A stretch of 64,000 bases of DNA. It comes from an uncultured Bacteroidales bacterium (lineage in GTDB: Bacteria; Bacteroidota; Bacteroidia; Bacteroidales; Muribaculaceae). The stretch is from the NCBI GenBank assembly GCA_902762385.1, contig CACWNQ010000003.1:224922-288921 (forward strand), read 5' to 3'. Position 1 is the stretch's first letter; each line of letters begins with the position of its first letter. Shown here one piece after another: positions 9,265 to 18,849 of the stretch. Below the pieces are notes generated by a model. That model was not told the origin of the DNA. It saw nothing but the letters and a program-made list of their open reading frames with translations, and searched no databases. The translations under genes were made by a program, and so were the position numbers.

Positions 9265-9839
9265 AAATAATAGGCATAAGCAATGGCAGAGAGCTGCCAA
9301 ACCAGGTTTACCTGATGGCCGACTCGGCAATAATCAGGAGCAGCAAACCGTTTTTTGTGCCCAACTTCGCTCAGAATTTTAGTGGAATTGCAGCCATTGT
9401 GCTGCACATCGACCGCTTGGGCAAGCACATAGCACCACGGTTTGCACATCGTTATTGTCATTCTGTGTCGCCTGCCATAAAGGTCAAAGCCTGTGGTTTA
9501 TCGCTGGCCCAGCCGAGCGAATCGACTTCGGCCCTTTCGAGTAGTTTCGACGGCGGATTGCTTCTAGGCGACGACATGCCGATAACCGACATCAAAACCA
9601 TCAACAATGCCAAGGTCACCATCGCTCGCAACGATGAGAACCACACAGCATTGACACTGAACGAGATGGGTATAGACATCAGCAATGTGATATCACAACT
9701 GAGTGTGTATTTCACGCTCAAAATGGGCGACATGATAGTCGTGGAACTTCAAGGCTGCCAGGCAACAAAACTCACTCCTGGCGACACGCTTAGAGCATCA
9801 CTCAATGATGCCGCCCAACTTGTAATAAGAGTAAAATAA
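9261..9839 (+). CDS. FAH-family-like protein, probably catalytically inactive
   Basis: The start is the GTG at 9261, overlapping the rex stop (GTGA), and gives 192 residues. An upstream ATG at 9132 lies inside rex and is rejected. VYLMADSAIIRSSKPFFVPNF, RLGKHIAPRFAHRY and SFDGGLLLGDDMPI align by eye with small fumarylacetoacetate hydrolase-family proteins of Bacteroidales. Those usually carry KPDSAL, a metal-binding ExE block and a TARD block. Here the ExE position reads SGIAAIVLHI and the TARD position reads KACGL, so the usual acidic metal ligands seem lost. I infer a non-catalytic or repurposed member. It sits 24 nt upstream of the SUMF1 gene. Confidence 0.6.
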   Translation: MKIIGISNGRELPNQVYLMADSAIIRSSKPFFVPNFAQNFSGIAAIVLHIDRLGKHIAPRFAHRYCHSVSPAIKVKACGLSLAQPSESTSALSSSFDGGLLLGDDMPITDIKTINNAKVTIARNDENHTALTLNEMGIDISNVISQLSVYFTLKMGDMIVVELQGCQATKLTPGDTLRASLNDAAQLVIRVK

Positions 9840-9863
9840 AAAGAACTGAATATAACTTAAATA

Positions 9864-10817
9864 ATGAATAAGCTCGCCATTTTAATCCCACTGTTGCTGG
9901 TTTGCATGTGCTGCTCATTAACCAGTGAGGGACAAAGCAATAGCAGTGCTGCGGCAAAGGCAGCACCCACTGCTGTTGCCGGCAAGTCACATGGCGAGTC
10001 ACAATCGTTGCCAGCAACAGCATCGGGTCCAAAGGTAAGCTACGGAAGCCTGTATGATGACCACACTCTCATCATCAACATTGGCGACTACAACTTCCTT
10101 ATGCAACGTGTCGACAGCGGTGCCTTTAACATGGGGGCAACTGCCGAGCAATGCAGCACCAACCCAGTAGAGCATCCTGCTCACCAAGTGAATGTGTCAA
10201 CTTTCTACATTGGTGAGACCGAAGTCACTCAAGACATTTGGATCGCCGTGATGGGAACTAATCCCAGTTTTTTCAGTAGCAATATGAAACATCCTGTCAA
10301 TAACATAACATGGGATGACAGCCAGCAGTTTGTAAAACGGCTTAACGCATTATTTGCAAGCAATGGCGACTATAAAGGCATCAGTTTCTCATTACCTACC
10401 GAGGCCGAATGGGAATTTGCTGCCCGTGGCGGAATCATGAGCAAAGGATATCGCTTTGCTGGCTCAAACAATGAAGGCGACGTGGCATGGAACAACTTCA
10501 ATAGCGAAGGGACCGTTCACCCCGTCAAAGGCAAATTGCCCAATGAATTAGGCATTTACGACATGAATGGCAATGTGTGGGAATGGTGCATCGACTTGTG
10601 GAATCCTAATTTCTATAGTGAGTCACCAAAGAGTAACCCTGTGTGCTTGAACACACAATCTCAATTCAGTAATTACCACGTAGCACGAGGCAATGGTGCC
10701 AATTCCGACTCTGGAGGCTATATTGCTTGGCGCAATGCTTATCCCATTACCAGCAAGAGTGGTAACATAGGCATGAGACTTGTTCTCCACCTCGATGCCA
10801 GCCTACAACCAGATTAA
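9864..10817 (+). CDS. SUMF1 (formylglycine-generating-enzyme-like) domain protein, exported
   Basis: This 317-residue protein has a hydrophobic, Cys-containing N-terminus (LLLVCMCCS). It could be a signal peptide or an atypical lipoprotein signal. A Ser/Ala-rich linker (about 20-55) precedes a SUMF1 domain: FNMGATAEQ, FYIGETEVTQDIW, LPTEAEWEFAARGG, and GIYDMNGNVWEWC. The C-terminal part lacks the cysteine pair used by true formylglycine-generating enzymes, so catalysis is unlikely. The T9SS protein GldK/PorK has the same fold but normally sits in the porKLMN operon, which is not present here. The gene is 58 nt upstream of the second PorU-like gene. Confidence 0.8.
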   Translation: MNKLAILIPLLLVCMCCSLTSEGQSNSSAAAKAAPTAVAGKSHGESQSLPATASGPKVSYGSLYDDHTLIINIGDYNFLMQRVDSGAFNMGATAEQCSTNPVEHPAHQVNVSTFYIGETEVTQDIWIAVMGTNPSFFSSNMKHPVNNITWDDSQQFVKRLNALFASNGDYKGISFSLPTEAEWEFAARGGIMSKGYRFAGSNNEGDVAWNNFNSEGTVHPVKGKLPNELGIYDMNGNVWEWCIDLWNPNFYSESPKSNPVCLNTQSQFSNYHVARGNGANSDSGGYIAWRNAYPITSKSGNIGMRLVLHLDASLQPD

Positions 10818-10875
10818 GGTAAAATAATAAATTAAGATACAAAATAACAAGTAGATAACATATATTTAAAACACT

Positions 10876-13800
10876 ATGCATAAGAAGTTTTTATTCAACA
10901 TCGCCGTCGTTGTAGCACTCGCAGTTTCAACATCGCTTGGTGCGTATGCTTTCTCGACAGCTAACTATGCCACTACATCTAAACTGGCAAGCGGAAAATG
11001 GGTAAAAGTTGCCGTTCCCGAAAATGGCATATACCAAATCACCTTCGAGGAGCTGGCACAGATGGGATTTAACAATCCACAAGCTGTGAGAATTTATGGT
11101 TCAGGTGGATTTGCTATTAAAGAGACCCTCGACGGCTCCCAAATCGATGATTTGCAGCCAATACCGTTCAAGGTGTTTGACAACAAAATCTGTTTCTATG
11201 GCTGTGGGGTTGTGAAATACACGCTATCGACTCCGACTGGCATTCCACACTACACACGTGAGACTAACAGCTATGCCACCAAAGGTTACTATTTCTTGAC
11301 CGAAAACGATGGCATTGAGGCTCTGGAACCCACAATCATGCAATCGGGTTCATCGTCAGGAGTTTCCAGGTCAACAAGTCTTGACTTCTGGCACCATGAG
11401 GTAGACCTCATCTCTCCAGGAGAATCAGGAAAAGAGTTGCTTGGAGAAGCTATGACCAATGCAGCTATTACCATTCCCTACTCACTACCTAATAACTTGT
11501 GCAGTGACAAGGAAATCGCAGTGAATTGTGAGGCTGGCGCTAAAGTCACTGCTGCATCCTACATTAAGGCAAAACTTAACGGGTTAGATATGAACTATAC
11601 GCTGAGCTCTTCCAAGATTTATGCTCCAGCTAATAGCTTTGTATACTACAACTACGCTTCACCTTACAATACAATTTTACCTGAAGATGGCGTGCCTCAA
11701 AGCGGAAACATCGACGTTAGCATCACCTCAGCTAATGGCATAGTGAGCAGTGCATGGCTCAATTACATCATCATAACCTACCAACAGAACAACACTCTTG
11801 TTGATGCGCAAGACAATCAACTGCGCATGGGATTTAACAGCATTCAGAAAAACAATCGAATCACATTTGCCGATGGCGTAGAGACATTGCAACTTTGGGA
11901 TATTGCTGAGCCCAACAACCCTGTCATCTGCGCTCTTAATACCGAAAATGACACTATAGGATTCACAGTTAGCACCGCCGAAAACTGGAAGCAATACATA
12001 GCCTTTGATCCAAGCAAGCCGCTCAAGTCGATTGCTGGTTATGATCAAGTCGAGAACCAGAACATTCATGGCTTGCCAACCCCCGACATGGTAATCATTA
12101 CCTGCAATGAACTCATTCCACAGGCCGAGCGCATTGCACAGATGCATCGCGACAACGACAACATGATTGTGCATGTTCTCGACCAGCAGAAGATTTTCAA
12201 CGAGTTCTCAAGCGGCACTCCCGATGCTATGGGCCTGCGACTAATGAACAAGATGTTCTACGACCGCAACAAAAACAAGTTCAAGAACATTCTCATGTTT
12301 GGTGCCGGCAACTACGACAATCGCCAGATTCTTGCAAAGCACGAATGCACAATTCTAGCCTATGAGGCCGACGACAGCAACGACGAGGAGTACAGCTATG
12401 TGTGCGACGACTTCTTCGGCATTCTTGACGACAATTCCGGAACTAATCTCGCAGGCGATTACCTGCGAATGGGCGTTGGCCGCATCCCATGCAAATCGAT
12501 TGCTGAAGCCGAAAGCGATGTTGACAAGCTGATCAACTATGTTAACAACCCTGATTATGGTTCATGGCGAAATGACATAATGCTCGTTGCCGACGACTAT
12601 GACAACGGATTACACTCTTTCCAGACCGAGGGCATCAACAACATCATTGTTGATTCTCTTTCAACGGGCCTAATGAACAACAAAGTTTACATCAGCCAAT
12701 TTCCCAATGACCCAATTTCGGGATTTGCTTTTGAAGCCCGAAAGGAACTTATCGGCAAACTTAAAGACGGTCAGTATTTCATGACCTATGTGGGTCATGG
12801 CGACAAGAACTTCCTCACCAAGCAGGTGCAATTGTGGACCGCTAGCCAGTCGAACAACGTGGAATATCCCCACTTGCCCATCCTCACAACTGCTTGCTGC
12901 GATGTGGCACGTTATGACTGCAACGAGCGTGGCCTGGTCGAGATCATGTTCCACAAGCCAGGTGGTGGTGCAATTGCAATTATCACGTCGGCACGCTCGG
13001 TTTATGCCAACGATAACGACGCCCTCAACCAAGCCTTCGTCAATGCAATGTTCTGCTATAACACCAAGGGTTACATGCCCACCATTGGCGAAGCCTATAG
13101 ACTTTGTAAAAATTCGTTTGGCACAAAAACAAATAATAACAAGATGTCGTTCTTGCTACTGGGCGATCCAGCGATGAAGGTGAACTATCCAAAACCATTA
13201 TTCAAGATCACCAAAATCAATGGCACTAGCGTGGGCACCGCTGCAATACCATCGGGTGCAATGCAAGAAGTTACTGTCGAAGCCAAAGTATATAACACCA
13301 ACGGACAGACAGTAAATACCAACTTCAATGGCGACGCCACACTAGCAATCTACGACTACAAGAAGAAAGAGACCAGTATCACTCAGCGTGTGAACCGTGT
13401 AGACGTGACTCGCGACATCTACTTCCCACAGAACCTGCTCACAAAGGTCAACGGACGCGTGGTCAATGGTGTGTTCACCGCCAAAGCTGTGATTCCTCGT
13501 TACATTCTCTCGACAGGCAACTATGGCTCTGTTAAAGTTTATGCTCATCAAGATGACAGCGAAAACATGGTTAACGGTTCGTTCGACCTACTCAGGCTTA
13601 ACCCCTACAGTGAGAGCAGCGCTCTTACTGTTCACGACAACTTGCCTCCAGTTATTGATGCCATCTACTTCAACGATGAACAGACGTTCACAAATGGTTC
13701 AATAATACCTGCAGGCAGCACGCTCTACATTCGAGCAAGCGATGATTACTCATTCAATAATCAAGCTGCAGCGGTGGGCAACACCATGAGCCTAATCCTC

Positions 13801-14283
13801 GACGGTGGCAAGACAACCTATCCTTATGTCATGAACTACTCTACCGTGAGCGATGAGGGCAAAGCGCTCGCCATCGAGCTGCCAATGAACCTGCAGGAAG
13901 GACGCCACACGCTGCAGTTCACCGTGTATGACGCTGCCGGCAACAAAACCACCGAGTCTCTTTCGTTCATAGTGGGAACTGAGTCGCAGCTCCACCTAAC
14001 AGTAGCCGAGGAGCCTGCAGTGAATGAAGCCACCTTCGATGTGAAAACCATGCTAACCACAACACCCGAGGTAATCATTAAGGTGCTTGACAACGTGGGC
14101 AATCTGGTGTGGAGCACTACTACCGCCAACTTCCCCTACTCTTGGGACCTTAATGACAAAAACGGCAACCGAGTGCCAGCAGGCGTGTACAAGTTCTTCG
14201 GCACCTACAAAGGAGCCAACACCTATGGTGGAACCAACATCGGTCACATAATCGTAATCGATCCCAACAAGAGCAATAACTAA
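10876..14283 (+). CDS. PorU-like C25-family protein, second paralog
   Basis: This 1135-residue protein has a signal peptide (about 1-26). It has the same architecture as the first PorU-like protein: KWVKVAVPENGIYQI, a central C25 domain, LLGDPAM, Ig-like modules and a C-terminal FlgD-like domain (NGNRVPAGVYKF). The catalytic residues appear retained: His641 in YVGHGD, and Cys675 as the second Cys of TACCDVARYD. The CCDVARYD block differs from the TCEFSR motif of canonical PorU but is shared with the third paralog. It could be a sortase with different cargo or a C25 surface protease. It closes the cluster begun by rex and is followed by a terminator. Confidence 0.8.
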   Translation: MHKKFLFNIAVVVALAVSTSLGAYAFSTANYATTSKLASGKWVKVAVPENGIYQITFEELAQMGFNNPQAVRIYGSGGFAIKETLDGSQIDDLQPIPFKVFDNKICFYGCGVVKYTLSTPTGIPHYTRETNSYATKGYYFLTENDGIEALEPTIMQSGSSSGVSRSTSLDFWHHEVDLISPGESGKELLGEAMTNAAITIPYSLPNNLCSDKEIAVNCEAGAKVTAASYIKAKLNGLDMNYTLSSSKIYAPANSFVYYNYASPYNTILPEDGVPQSGNIDVSITSANGIVSSAWLNYIIITYQQNNTLVDAQDNQLRMGFNSIQKNNRITFADGVETLQLWDIAEPNNPVICALNTENDTIGFTVSTAENWKQYIAFDPSKPLKSIAGYDQVENQNIHGLPTPDMVIITCNELIPQAERIAQMHRDNDNMIVHVLDQQKIFNEFSSGTPDAMGLRLMNKMFYDRNKNKFKNILMFGAGNYDNRQILAKHECTILAYEADDSNDEEYSYVCDDFFGILDDNSGTNLAGDYLRMGVGRIPCKSIAEAESDVDKLINYVNNPDYGSWRNDIMLVADDYDNGLHSFQTEGINNIIVDSLSTGLMNNKVYISQFPNDPISGFAFEARKELIGKLKDGQYFMTYVGHGDKNFLTKQVQLWTASQSNNVEYPHLPILTTACCDVARYDCNERGLVEIMFHKPGGGAIAIITSARSVYANDNDALNQAFVNAMFCYNTKGYMPTIGEAYRLCKNSFGTKTNNNKMSFLLLGDPAMKVNYPKPLFKITKINGTSVGTAAIPSGAMQEVTVEAKVYNTNGQTVNTNFNGDATLAIYDYKKKETSITQRVNRVDVTRDIYFPQNLLTKVNGRVVNGVFTAKAVIPRYILSTGNYGSVKVYAHQDDSENMVNGSFDLLRLNPYSESSALTVHDNLPPVIDAIYFNDEQTFTNGSIIPAGSTLYIRASDDYSFNNQAAAVGNTMSLILDGGKTTYPYVMNYSTVSDEGKALAIELPMNLQEGRHTLQFTVYDAAGNKTTESLSFIVGTESQLHLTVAEEPAVNEATFDVKTMLTTTPEVIIKVLDNVGNLVWSTTTANFPYSWDLNDKNGNRVPAGVYKFFGTYKGANTYGGTNIGHIIVIDPNKSNN

Positions 14284-14320
14284 TCCTTTATCGAAAGGCG
14301 CATCAAGCTCTTGAGACATA

Positions 14321-14362
14321 AGCATTTCGCACTCACCAAATGGGTGCGAAATGTTTTTTATT
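14321..14362 (+). terminator. Terminator after the second PorU-like gene
   Basis: GCATTTCGCACTC pairs with GGGTGCGAAATGT, followed by a run of T residues. It separates the second and third PorU-like genes into different transcription units. Confidence 0.85.
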
Positions 14363-14530
14363 CCCAAACATGAAATAATAATGTCACAATGCGAATGCTG
14401 TTGTGTCATAATGTGTTATCGAGAAAAGGTGCCACTAGCTTCACTTCAGGCAATAAAGTGCATTAATTACACGTTAATATATAAATATAGAATAAATTCA
14501 TACTTGATAATTCGCATTAATTATACTATC

Positions 14531-17500
14531 ATGAATAAACGTTATTTATTCACAATCATCAGTATTGTTGCCTTTGTTGCAAGTTCATTCACAGCCAGCG
14601 CATTCCCAGCAACGAAATATACCAACCTCTCGAAGTTAGCATCAGGTAACTGGGTGAAAATTGCCATCCCCACCGATGGAATGTATCAGATTACCTACAA
14701 CGAACTCAAAGAGATGGGATTCACCAATCCTCAAAATGTGAGGATTTATGGCTCGGGAGGTAATGCAATAAGCGAGATCCTCAACGGCACTGCTATTGAT
14801 GACCTAGTACAGATTCCATGCAAAATTAACAGCGACAAGATCTACTTCTATGGCCGTGGACCTGTGAGATATCCAATAGAGACACCCACCACCACCCCAC
14901 ACTACACTCGCTACTTCAATAGCTACTCAACGATGGGATATTATTTCATCACAAGCAATGAGAATACACCCCTCAAGGAACCTACAAATGTATCTTACCA
15001 AATCACTGGCACAAAAGTGAGGTCAACAAGTCTTGACTACTACCATCATGAACAAGATATTGTGTCACCCTCACAATCGGGCAAAGAAATGCTTGGAGAA
15101 CTCCTTATTGACGGCAGCATCAATATCCCCTATTCAATATTTGGTTTGTGTCCCGACTCGGCAATGGTAGTCACCCCTTATATGGCGGCAAAGTGTGCAA
15201 ACCCAACCAATGTAAGCGCTAAAGTCAATGCTGAACCTATTGACTTAAACATAGGTTCAAACAAAATTCATGGCAGCTCCACTGAGTACACTTTCTATAA
15301 CTACGCCTATCCTTCGGGTATCTATAGAAATGAAGCTGGAATACCAAGCAATGGAACAATCACAGCAGGTGTAGTGGGCGACATGAGATGGGCACGACTC
15401 AATTATATCATGCTCACTTTCTACCACTACAACAGTATAATAGGCTCTGCCGACAACCAGCTGCGCATGGGGTTCAACAAAGTAACCTCAGCCGATATCA
15501 TAGCAGTTTCCAATGCCACTTCTACAACGCAGATGTGGAATATTGACAACCCCAATGAACCTAAAAACTACATACTTAATGACTATAACACCGACTTAAA
15601 GGGGTTCACTCCGAACTATACCGCCGATTACTCTCAATTCATCACTTTCGATCCCAGCAAGCCACTTAAATCGATAGCTGGATTTGAACCTGTCGAAAAC
15701 CAGAACATACACGGCATGCCAACCCCCGACATGGTAATTGTCACTTGCAAGCCCCTTCTGCCTCAAGCCGAGCGCATTGCTAATATGCACCGCGTCAACG
15801 ACAACATGATTGTGCATGTGCTCGACCAGCAGAATGTTTTCAACGAGTTCTCTAGCGGAACCCCCGATGCCATGGCCATTAGACTCATGTGCAAGATGTT
15901 CTATGACCGAGACAAGGACAAATTCAAGCACTTGCTCATGTTTGGTGCTGGAAGCTACGACAACCGCCAAATTCTCACCAAGCGCGATTGTGCAATACTT
16001 ACCTATGAGTCTAACACCAGTCACGATGAGAATAACAGCTATGTGAGTGACGACTTCTTCGGAATGCTCGACGACAACTCCGGAACTAATGTAACAGCCG
16101 ATTTGCTCAGGATTGGCGTGGGTCGAATCCCATGCAATTCAATTGAGGAAGCCGAAGGCGACGTGAACAAACTCATCAACTATGTCAACAATCCCGACTA
16201 CGGTCCATGGCGCAACAACATCTTGCTTGTTGCCGACTATTTTGTTGATGACAAGCACACTCACTCCTATCAAGCCGAAGGAATCGGCAACATCATAACC
16301 GACTCACTCAGCGTTGACGTGATGAAAAACAAGGTGTATGTAACACAGTTCCCCACCGACCCAATCTCAGGTTTTTCTTACGAAGGACGCAAGAGCATGA
16401 ACACACAGCTCAAATCTGGGCAATATTTCATGACCTACGTTGGCCATGCCAATGGCACTTCGCTTACTAAGGAAGTGAACTTGTGGACTACCAACGAGTC
16501 GAAAAAAGCCACTTATCCTCACTTGCCCATCATCACCACTGCCTGCTGTGACGTGGCGCGATACGACGGCAACCAGCGAGGCCTCATGGAAATCATGTTC
16601 CACAAGCCCGACGGCGGTGCAATAGCAATGTTAGCCGCCACACGCGCAGCCTACTCCAATTGGAACGATGTACTTAATCAGGCCTTCGTTCGTGCAGCGT
16701 TCTGCTATAACACTAAGGGCTACATGCCCACCCTGGGCGAAGCCTACATGCTCAGCAAGAATGCGTTTGGCACAGGCACCAATTATAACAAGATGATGTT
16801 CTCACTTCTCGGCGACCCAGCCATGAAGCTCAATTATCCTAAGCCTTACTTCAAGATAACATCAATAAATGGACAAGCTGTAGGCACCGATATCATCAGT
16901 ACTGCAGCCCTCAAGCAAGTCACTGTAGTTGCCAAGGTATATACCCCCGACGGCAGCCAAGTTGACTATTCGTTCAACGGCGATGCAACTCTCAGCATCT
17001 ACGACCTCCTGAAAAAAGAACGCACCTATAACAGCCGCGACATCTATTTCCCACGCAAGGAAATCGCACAAATTAGTGGACGAGTTGTGAATGGTGTATT
17101 CACAGGAAAAGTAGTAATTCCCAGGCACACTCTCAATCCAGGAAACGACGGACTGGTATCGGTATATGCCCATCGAGACAACAGCGACGAGATGGTTAAC
17201 GGTTCTTTCGACAAGCTAAGGATTAATGTCTATAACGCTAGCAGCTCGCAGACCATTCACGATGACACTCCACCAAGCATCGAGGCAATCTATTTCAACA
17301 ACGAGCAAGACTTTGACCTGTGCAATCAAGTGGGAACAAATGCCACACTGCACATCCATGCAACCGACGATTACTCATTCAACAACCAAGAGGCATCAAT
17401 TGGTAACAGCATGGACCTCAAGCTCGATGGAGGAAAAACCAGCATCCCCGATGTGAAAGTCTATGCCACTATGAGCAACAATGGCAAGACCCTCGATGTA

Positions 17501-17902
17501 GCGCTACCACTAACACTCGAGCCAGGCGACCACACTCTCCATTACACCGTCTACGACGCTGCCGGCAATGTGGCAACTCGCACCATCAACTTTGCTGTAG
17601 GAACACAACTACTTGATATCACGGTAGAGCAGGAGCCTGCAATCAATGAGGCTACATTTAACATCACTACCGACTTACCAACCATTCCCGAGGTCGACAT
17701 TAAAGTCTTCAATCACACAGGGAACCTTCGCTGGCAAACCACTACCAGCACATTCCCGTTCAGTTGGAACCTCATCGGCTCTAATGGCAAGCGAATCCCT
17801 GCAGGAATCTACACATTTTACGGCAAGTACAAAAATGGCACTAACTATGGCGGCACTAGCATCGGCACACTAATTGTTGCCGACGACCACAAATCAAAAT
17901 AA
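14531..17902 (+). CDS. PorU-like C25-family protein, third paralog
   Basis: The start is the ATG at 14531 (MNKRYLF), which begins a proper signal peptide. The frame is open back to 14351, but that part overlaps the preceding terminator. The 1123-residue product is closest to the second paralog: KIAIPTDGMYQITYNELKEMGF, His639 in YVGHAN, and Cys673 in TACCDVARYDGN. LLGDPAM, Ig-like modules and the C-terminal FlgD-like domain (GKRIPAGIYTFYG) follow. The central catalytic region is almost identical to paralog two, while the N-terminal part is more diverged, consistent with a tandem duplication. Probable location is the outer membrane or cell surface. Confidence 0.8.
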   Translation: MNKRYLFTIISIVAFVASSFTASAFPATKYTNLSKLASGNWVKIAIPTDGMYQITYNELKEMGFTNPQNVRIYGSGGNAISEILNGTAIDDLVQIPCKINSDKIYFYGRGPVRYPIETPTTTPHYTRYFNSYSTMGYYFITSNENTPLKEPTNVSYQITGTKVRSTSLDYYHHEQDIVSPSQSGKEMLGELLIDGSINIPYSIFGLCPDSAMVVTPYMAAKCANPTNVSAKVNAEPIDLNIGSNKIHGSSTEYTFYNYAYPSGIYRNEAGIPSNGTITAGVVGDMRWARLNYIMLTFYHYNSIIGSADNQLRMGFNKVTSADIIAVSNATSTTQMWNIDNPNEPKNYILNDYNTDLKGFTPNYTADYSQFITFDPSKPLKSIAGFEPVENQNIHGMPTPDMVIVTCKPLLPQAERIANMHRVNDNMIVHVLDQQNVFNEFSSGTPDAMAIRLMCKMFYDRDKDKFKHLLMFGAGSYDNRQILTKRDCAILTYESNTSHDENNSYVSDDFFGMLDDNSGTNVTADLLRIGVGRIPCNSIEEAEGDVNKLINYVNNPDYGPWRNNILLVADYFVDDKHTHSYQAEGIGNIITDSLSVDVMKNKVYVTQFPTDPISGFSYEGRKSMNTQLKSGQYFMTYVGHANGTSLTKEVNLWTTNESKKATYPHLPIITTACCDVARYDGNQRGLMEIMFHKPDGGAIAMLAATRAAYSNWNDVLNQAFVRAAFCYNTKGYMPTLGEAYMLSKNAFGTGTNYNKMMFSLLGDPAMKLNYPKPYFKITSINGQAVGTDIISTAALKQVTVVAKVYTPDGSQVDYSFNGDATLSIYDLLKKERTYNSRDIYFPRKEIAQISGRVVNGVFTGKVVIPRHTLNPGNDGLVSVYAHRDNSDEMVNGSFDKLRINVYNASSSQTIHDDTPPSIEAIYFNNEQDFDLCNQVGTNATLHIHATDDYSFNNQEASIGNSMDLKLDGGKTSIPDVKVYATMSNNGKTLDVALPLTLEPGDHTLHYTVYDAAGNVATRTINFAVGTQLLDITVEQEPAINEATFNITTDLPTIPEVDIKVFNHTGNLRWQTTTSTFPFSWNLIGSNGKRIPAGIYTFYGKYKNGTNYGGTSIGTLIVADDHKSK

Positions 17903-17947
17903 GGTAACACCAAGTGGCGAACCCCACAAAGCCACTTCGTTAATATA

Positions 17948-17995
17948 GGCTCCATTGTCCAGTGATGCATTAATTTGGGCAATGGAACCCTCTTT
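17948..17995 (+). terminator. Terminator-like hairpin after the third PorU-like gene
   Basis: GGCTCCATTGTCC pairs imperfectly with GGGCAATGGAACC (one G-T pair, one mismatch), then CTCTTTT. It lies 45 nt after the stop codon. Confidence 0.6.
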
Positions 17996-18061
17996 TGGGG
18001 GATGCATGTGAACCATTTATTATCCGTTTTTACATAAAATTCAAGAATTTATCTCGCAAAC

Positions 18062-18093
18062 TTTGGTTATTCCAAAACTTTGTAGTACCTTTG
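18062..18093 (+). promoter_or_regulatory. Promoter of rplU-rpmA
   Basis: TTTG (18062-18065), a 20-nt spacer and TACCTTTG (18086-18093) form a near-perfect Bacteroidota housekeeping promoter. Transcription should begin near 18100. Confidence 0.8.
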
Positions 18094-18099
18094 CACCGA

Positions 18100-18188
18100 T
18101 TTTCCGATAGGCTCGACTAAGTGCCTCACGAGACTGGGGCCGCCGCACGGGTTAACTAAGGGGAAACCCTTACAATACAATTATTTAA
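18100..18188 (+). promoter_or_regulatory. Structured 5' leader of rplU-rpmA
   Basis: This leader of about 89 nt contains CTCG...CGAG pairing around TGCCTCA, a GC-rich block, and a small hairpin AAGGG-GAAA-CCCTT with a GNRA tetraloop (18158-18171). Ribosomal protein operons often carry autoregulatory leaders; that this is one is inference. The 14-mer TGCCTCACGAGACT occurs here (18122-18135) and again after rpmA (18826-18839). Confidence 0.5.
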
Positions 18189-18509
18189 ATGTACGCAATT
18201 GTAGAAATTCAGGGACAGCAGTTCAAGGCCGAGGCCGGCAAGAAATTGTTTGTTCACTATCTCGGCGACGAGAAGAACGAGGGCGATGCAGTAGAATTCA
18301 GCAAGGTCCTCCTCGTAGATGCCGACGGTGCCATCACAGTTGGCGCACCTACCGTTGAAGGTGCAAAAGTAGTGTGTGAAGTAAAGCAGCCCCTCGTTAA
18401 GGGCGAGCACGTGATTGTCTTCAAGAAGAAACGCCGCAAAGGCTATCGCCGCTTGAACGGTCACCGTCAGTGCTTCACCGAGCTCGTGATTAAAGATGTA
18501 ATTGCTTAA
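18189..18509 (+). CDS. rplU: 50S ribosomal protein L21
   Basis: This 106-residue protein begins [20 protein letters not shown], the L21 N-terminus, and has [13 protein letters not shown] and [17 protein letters not shown] near the end. L21 binds 23S rRNA in the large subunit. It is the first gene of the usual L21-L27 pair, 20 nt upstream of rpmA, and is driven by the strong promoter at 18062-18093. Confidence 0.97.
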   Translation: MYAIVEIQGQQFKAEAGKKLFVHYLGDEKNEGDAVEFSKVLLVDADGAITVGAPTVEGAKVVCEVKQPLVKGEHVIVFKKKRRKGYRRLNGHRQCFTELVIKDVIA

Positions 18510-18529
18510 CCCCTAAAAACTATTTCATT

Positions 18530-18802
18530 ATGGCACATAAAAAAGGTGTAGGTAGTTCGAAGAACGGACGTGAGTCGCACAGCAAACGACTCGGAGTGAA
18601 ACTTTTTGGAGGGCAATTCGCAAAGGCCGGTAACATCATCCGCCGTCAACGCGGTACTGTTCACCGTCCAGGCGCTAACGTTGGCATGGGCAAGGATCAC
18701 ACCTTGTATGCTCTCGTTGACGGAACAGTGGAGTTCCAGCATCGTGCTGGCCACACCTACATTAACGTAGTGGCTGCTCCACAGCAAAGCGAAGAAAACT
18801 AA
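18530..18802 (+). CDS. rpmA: 50S ribosomal protein L27
   Basis: This 90-residue protein starts [20 protein letters not shown] and has [17 protein letters not shown], both classic L27 motifs. The N-terminal tail reaches the peptidyl transferase centre. It begins directly with the mature AHKK sequence, so there is no cleavable extension of the kind seen in Firmicutes. It is co-transcribed with rplU and followed by a strong terminator. Confidence 0.97.
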   Translation: MAHKKGVGSSKNGRESHSKRLGVKLFGGQFAKAGNIIRRQRGTVHRPGANVGMGKDHTLYALVDGTVEFQHRAGHTYINVVAAPQQSEEN

Positions 18803-18849
18803 GACATCATCTCATCGAGGTCTGATGCCTCACGAGACTCTAAAACGAA

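Noticed and set aside
9864-10817. GldK/PorK or true formylglycine-generating enzyme
   Set aside because: The active-site cysteines of FGE are absent and the porLMN neighbours of PorK are missing, so only the SUMF1 domain is claimed.
14351-14530. 60-residue N-terminal extension of the third PorU-like protein
   Set aside because: It begins in the preceding terminator and is Cys/Tyr/Ile-rich; a normal signal peptide starts at 14531.
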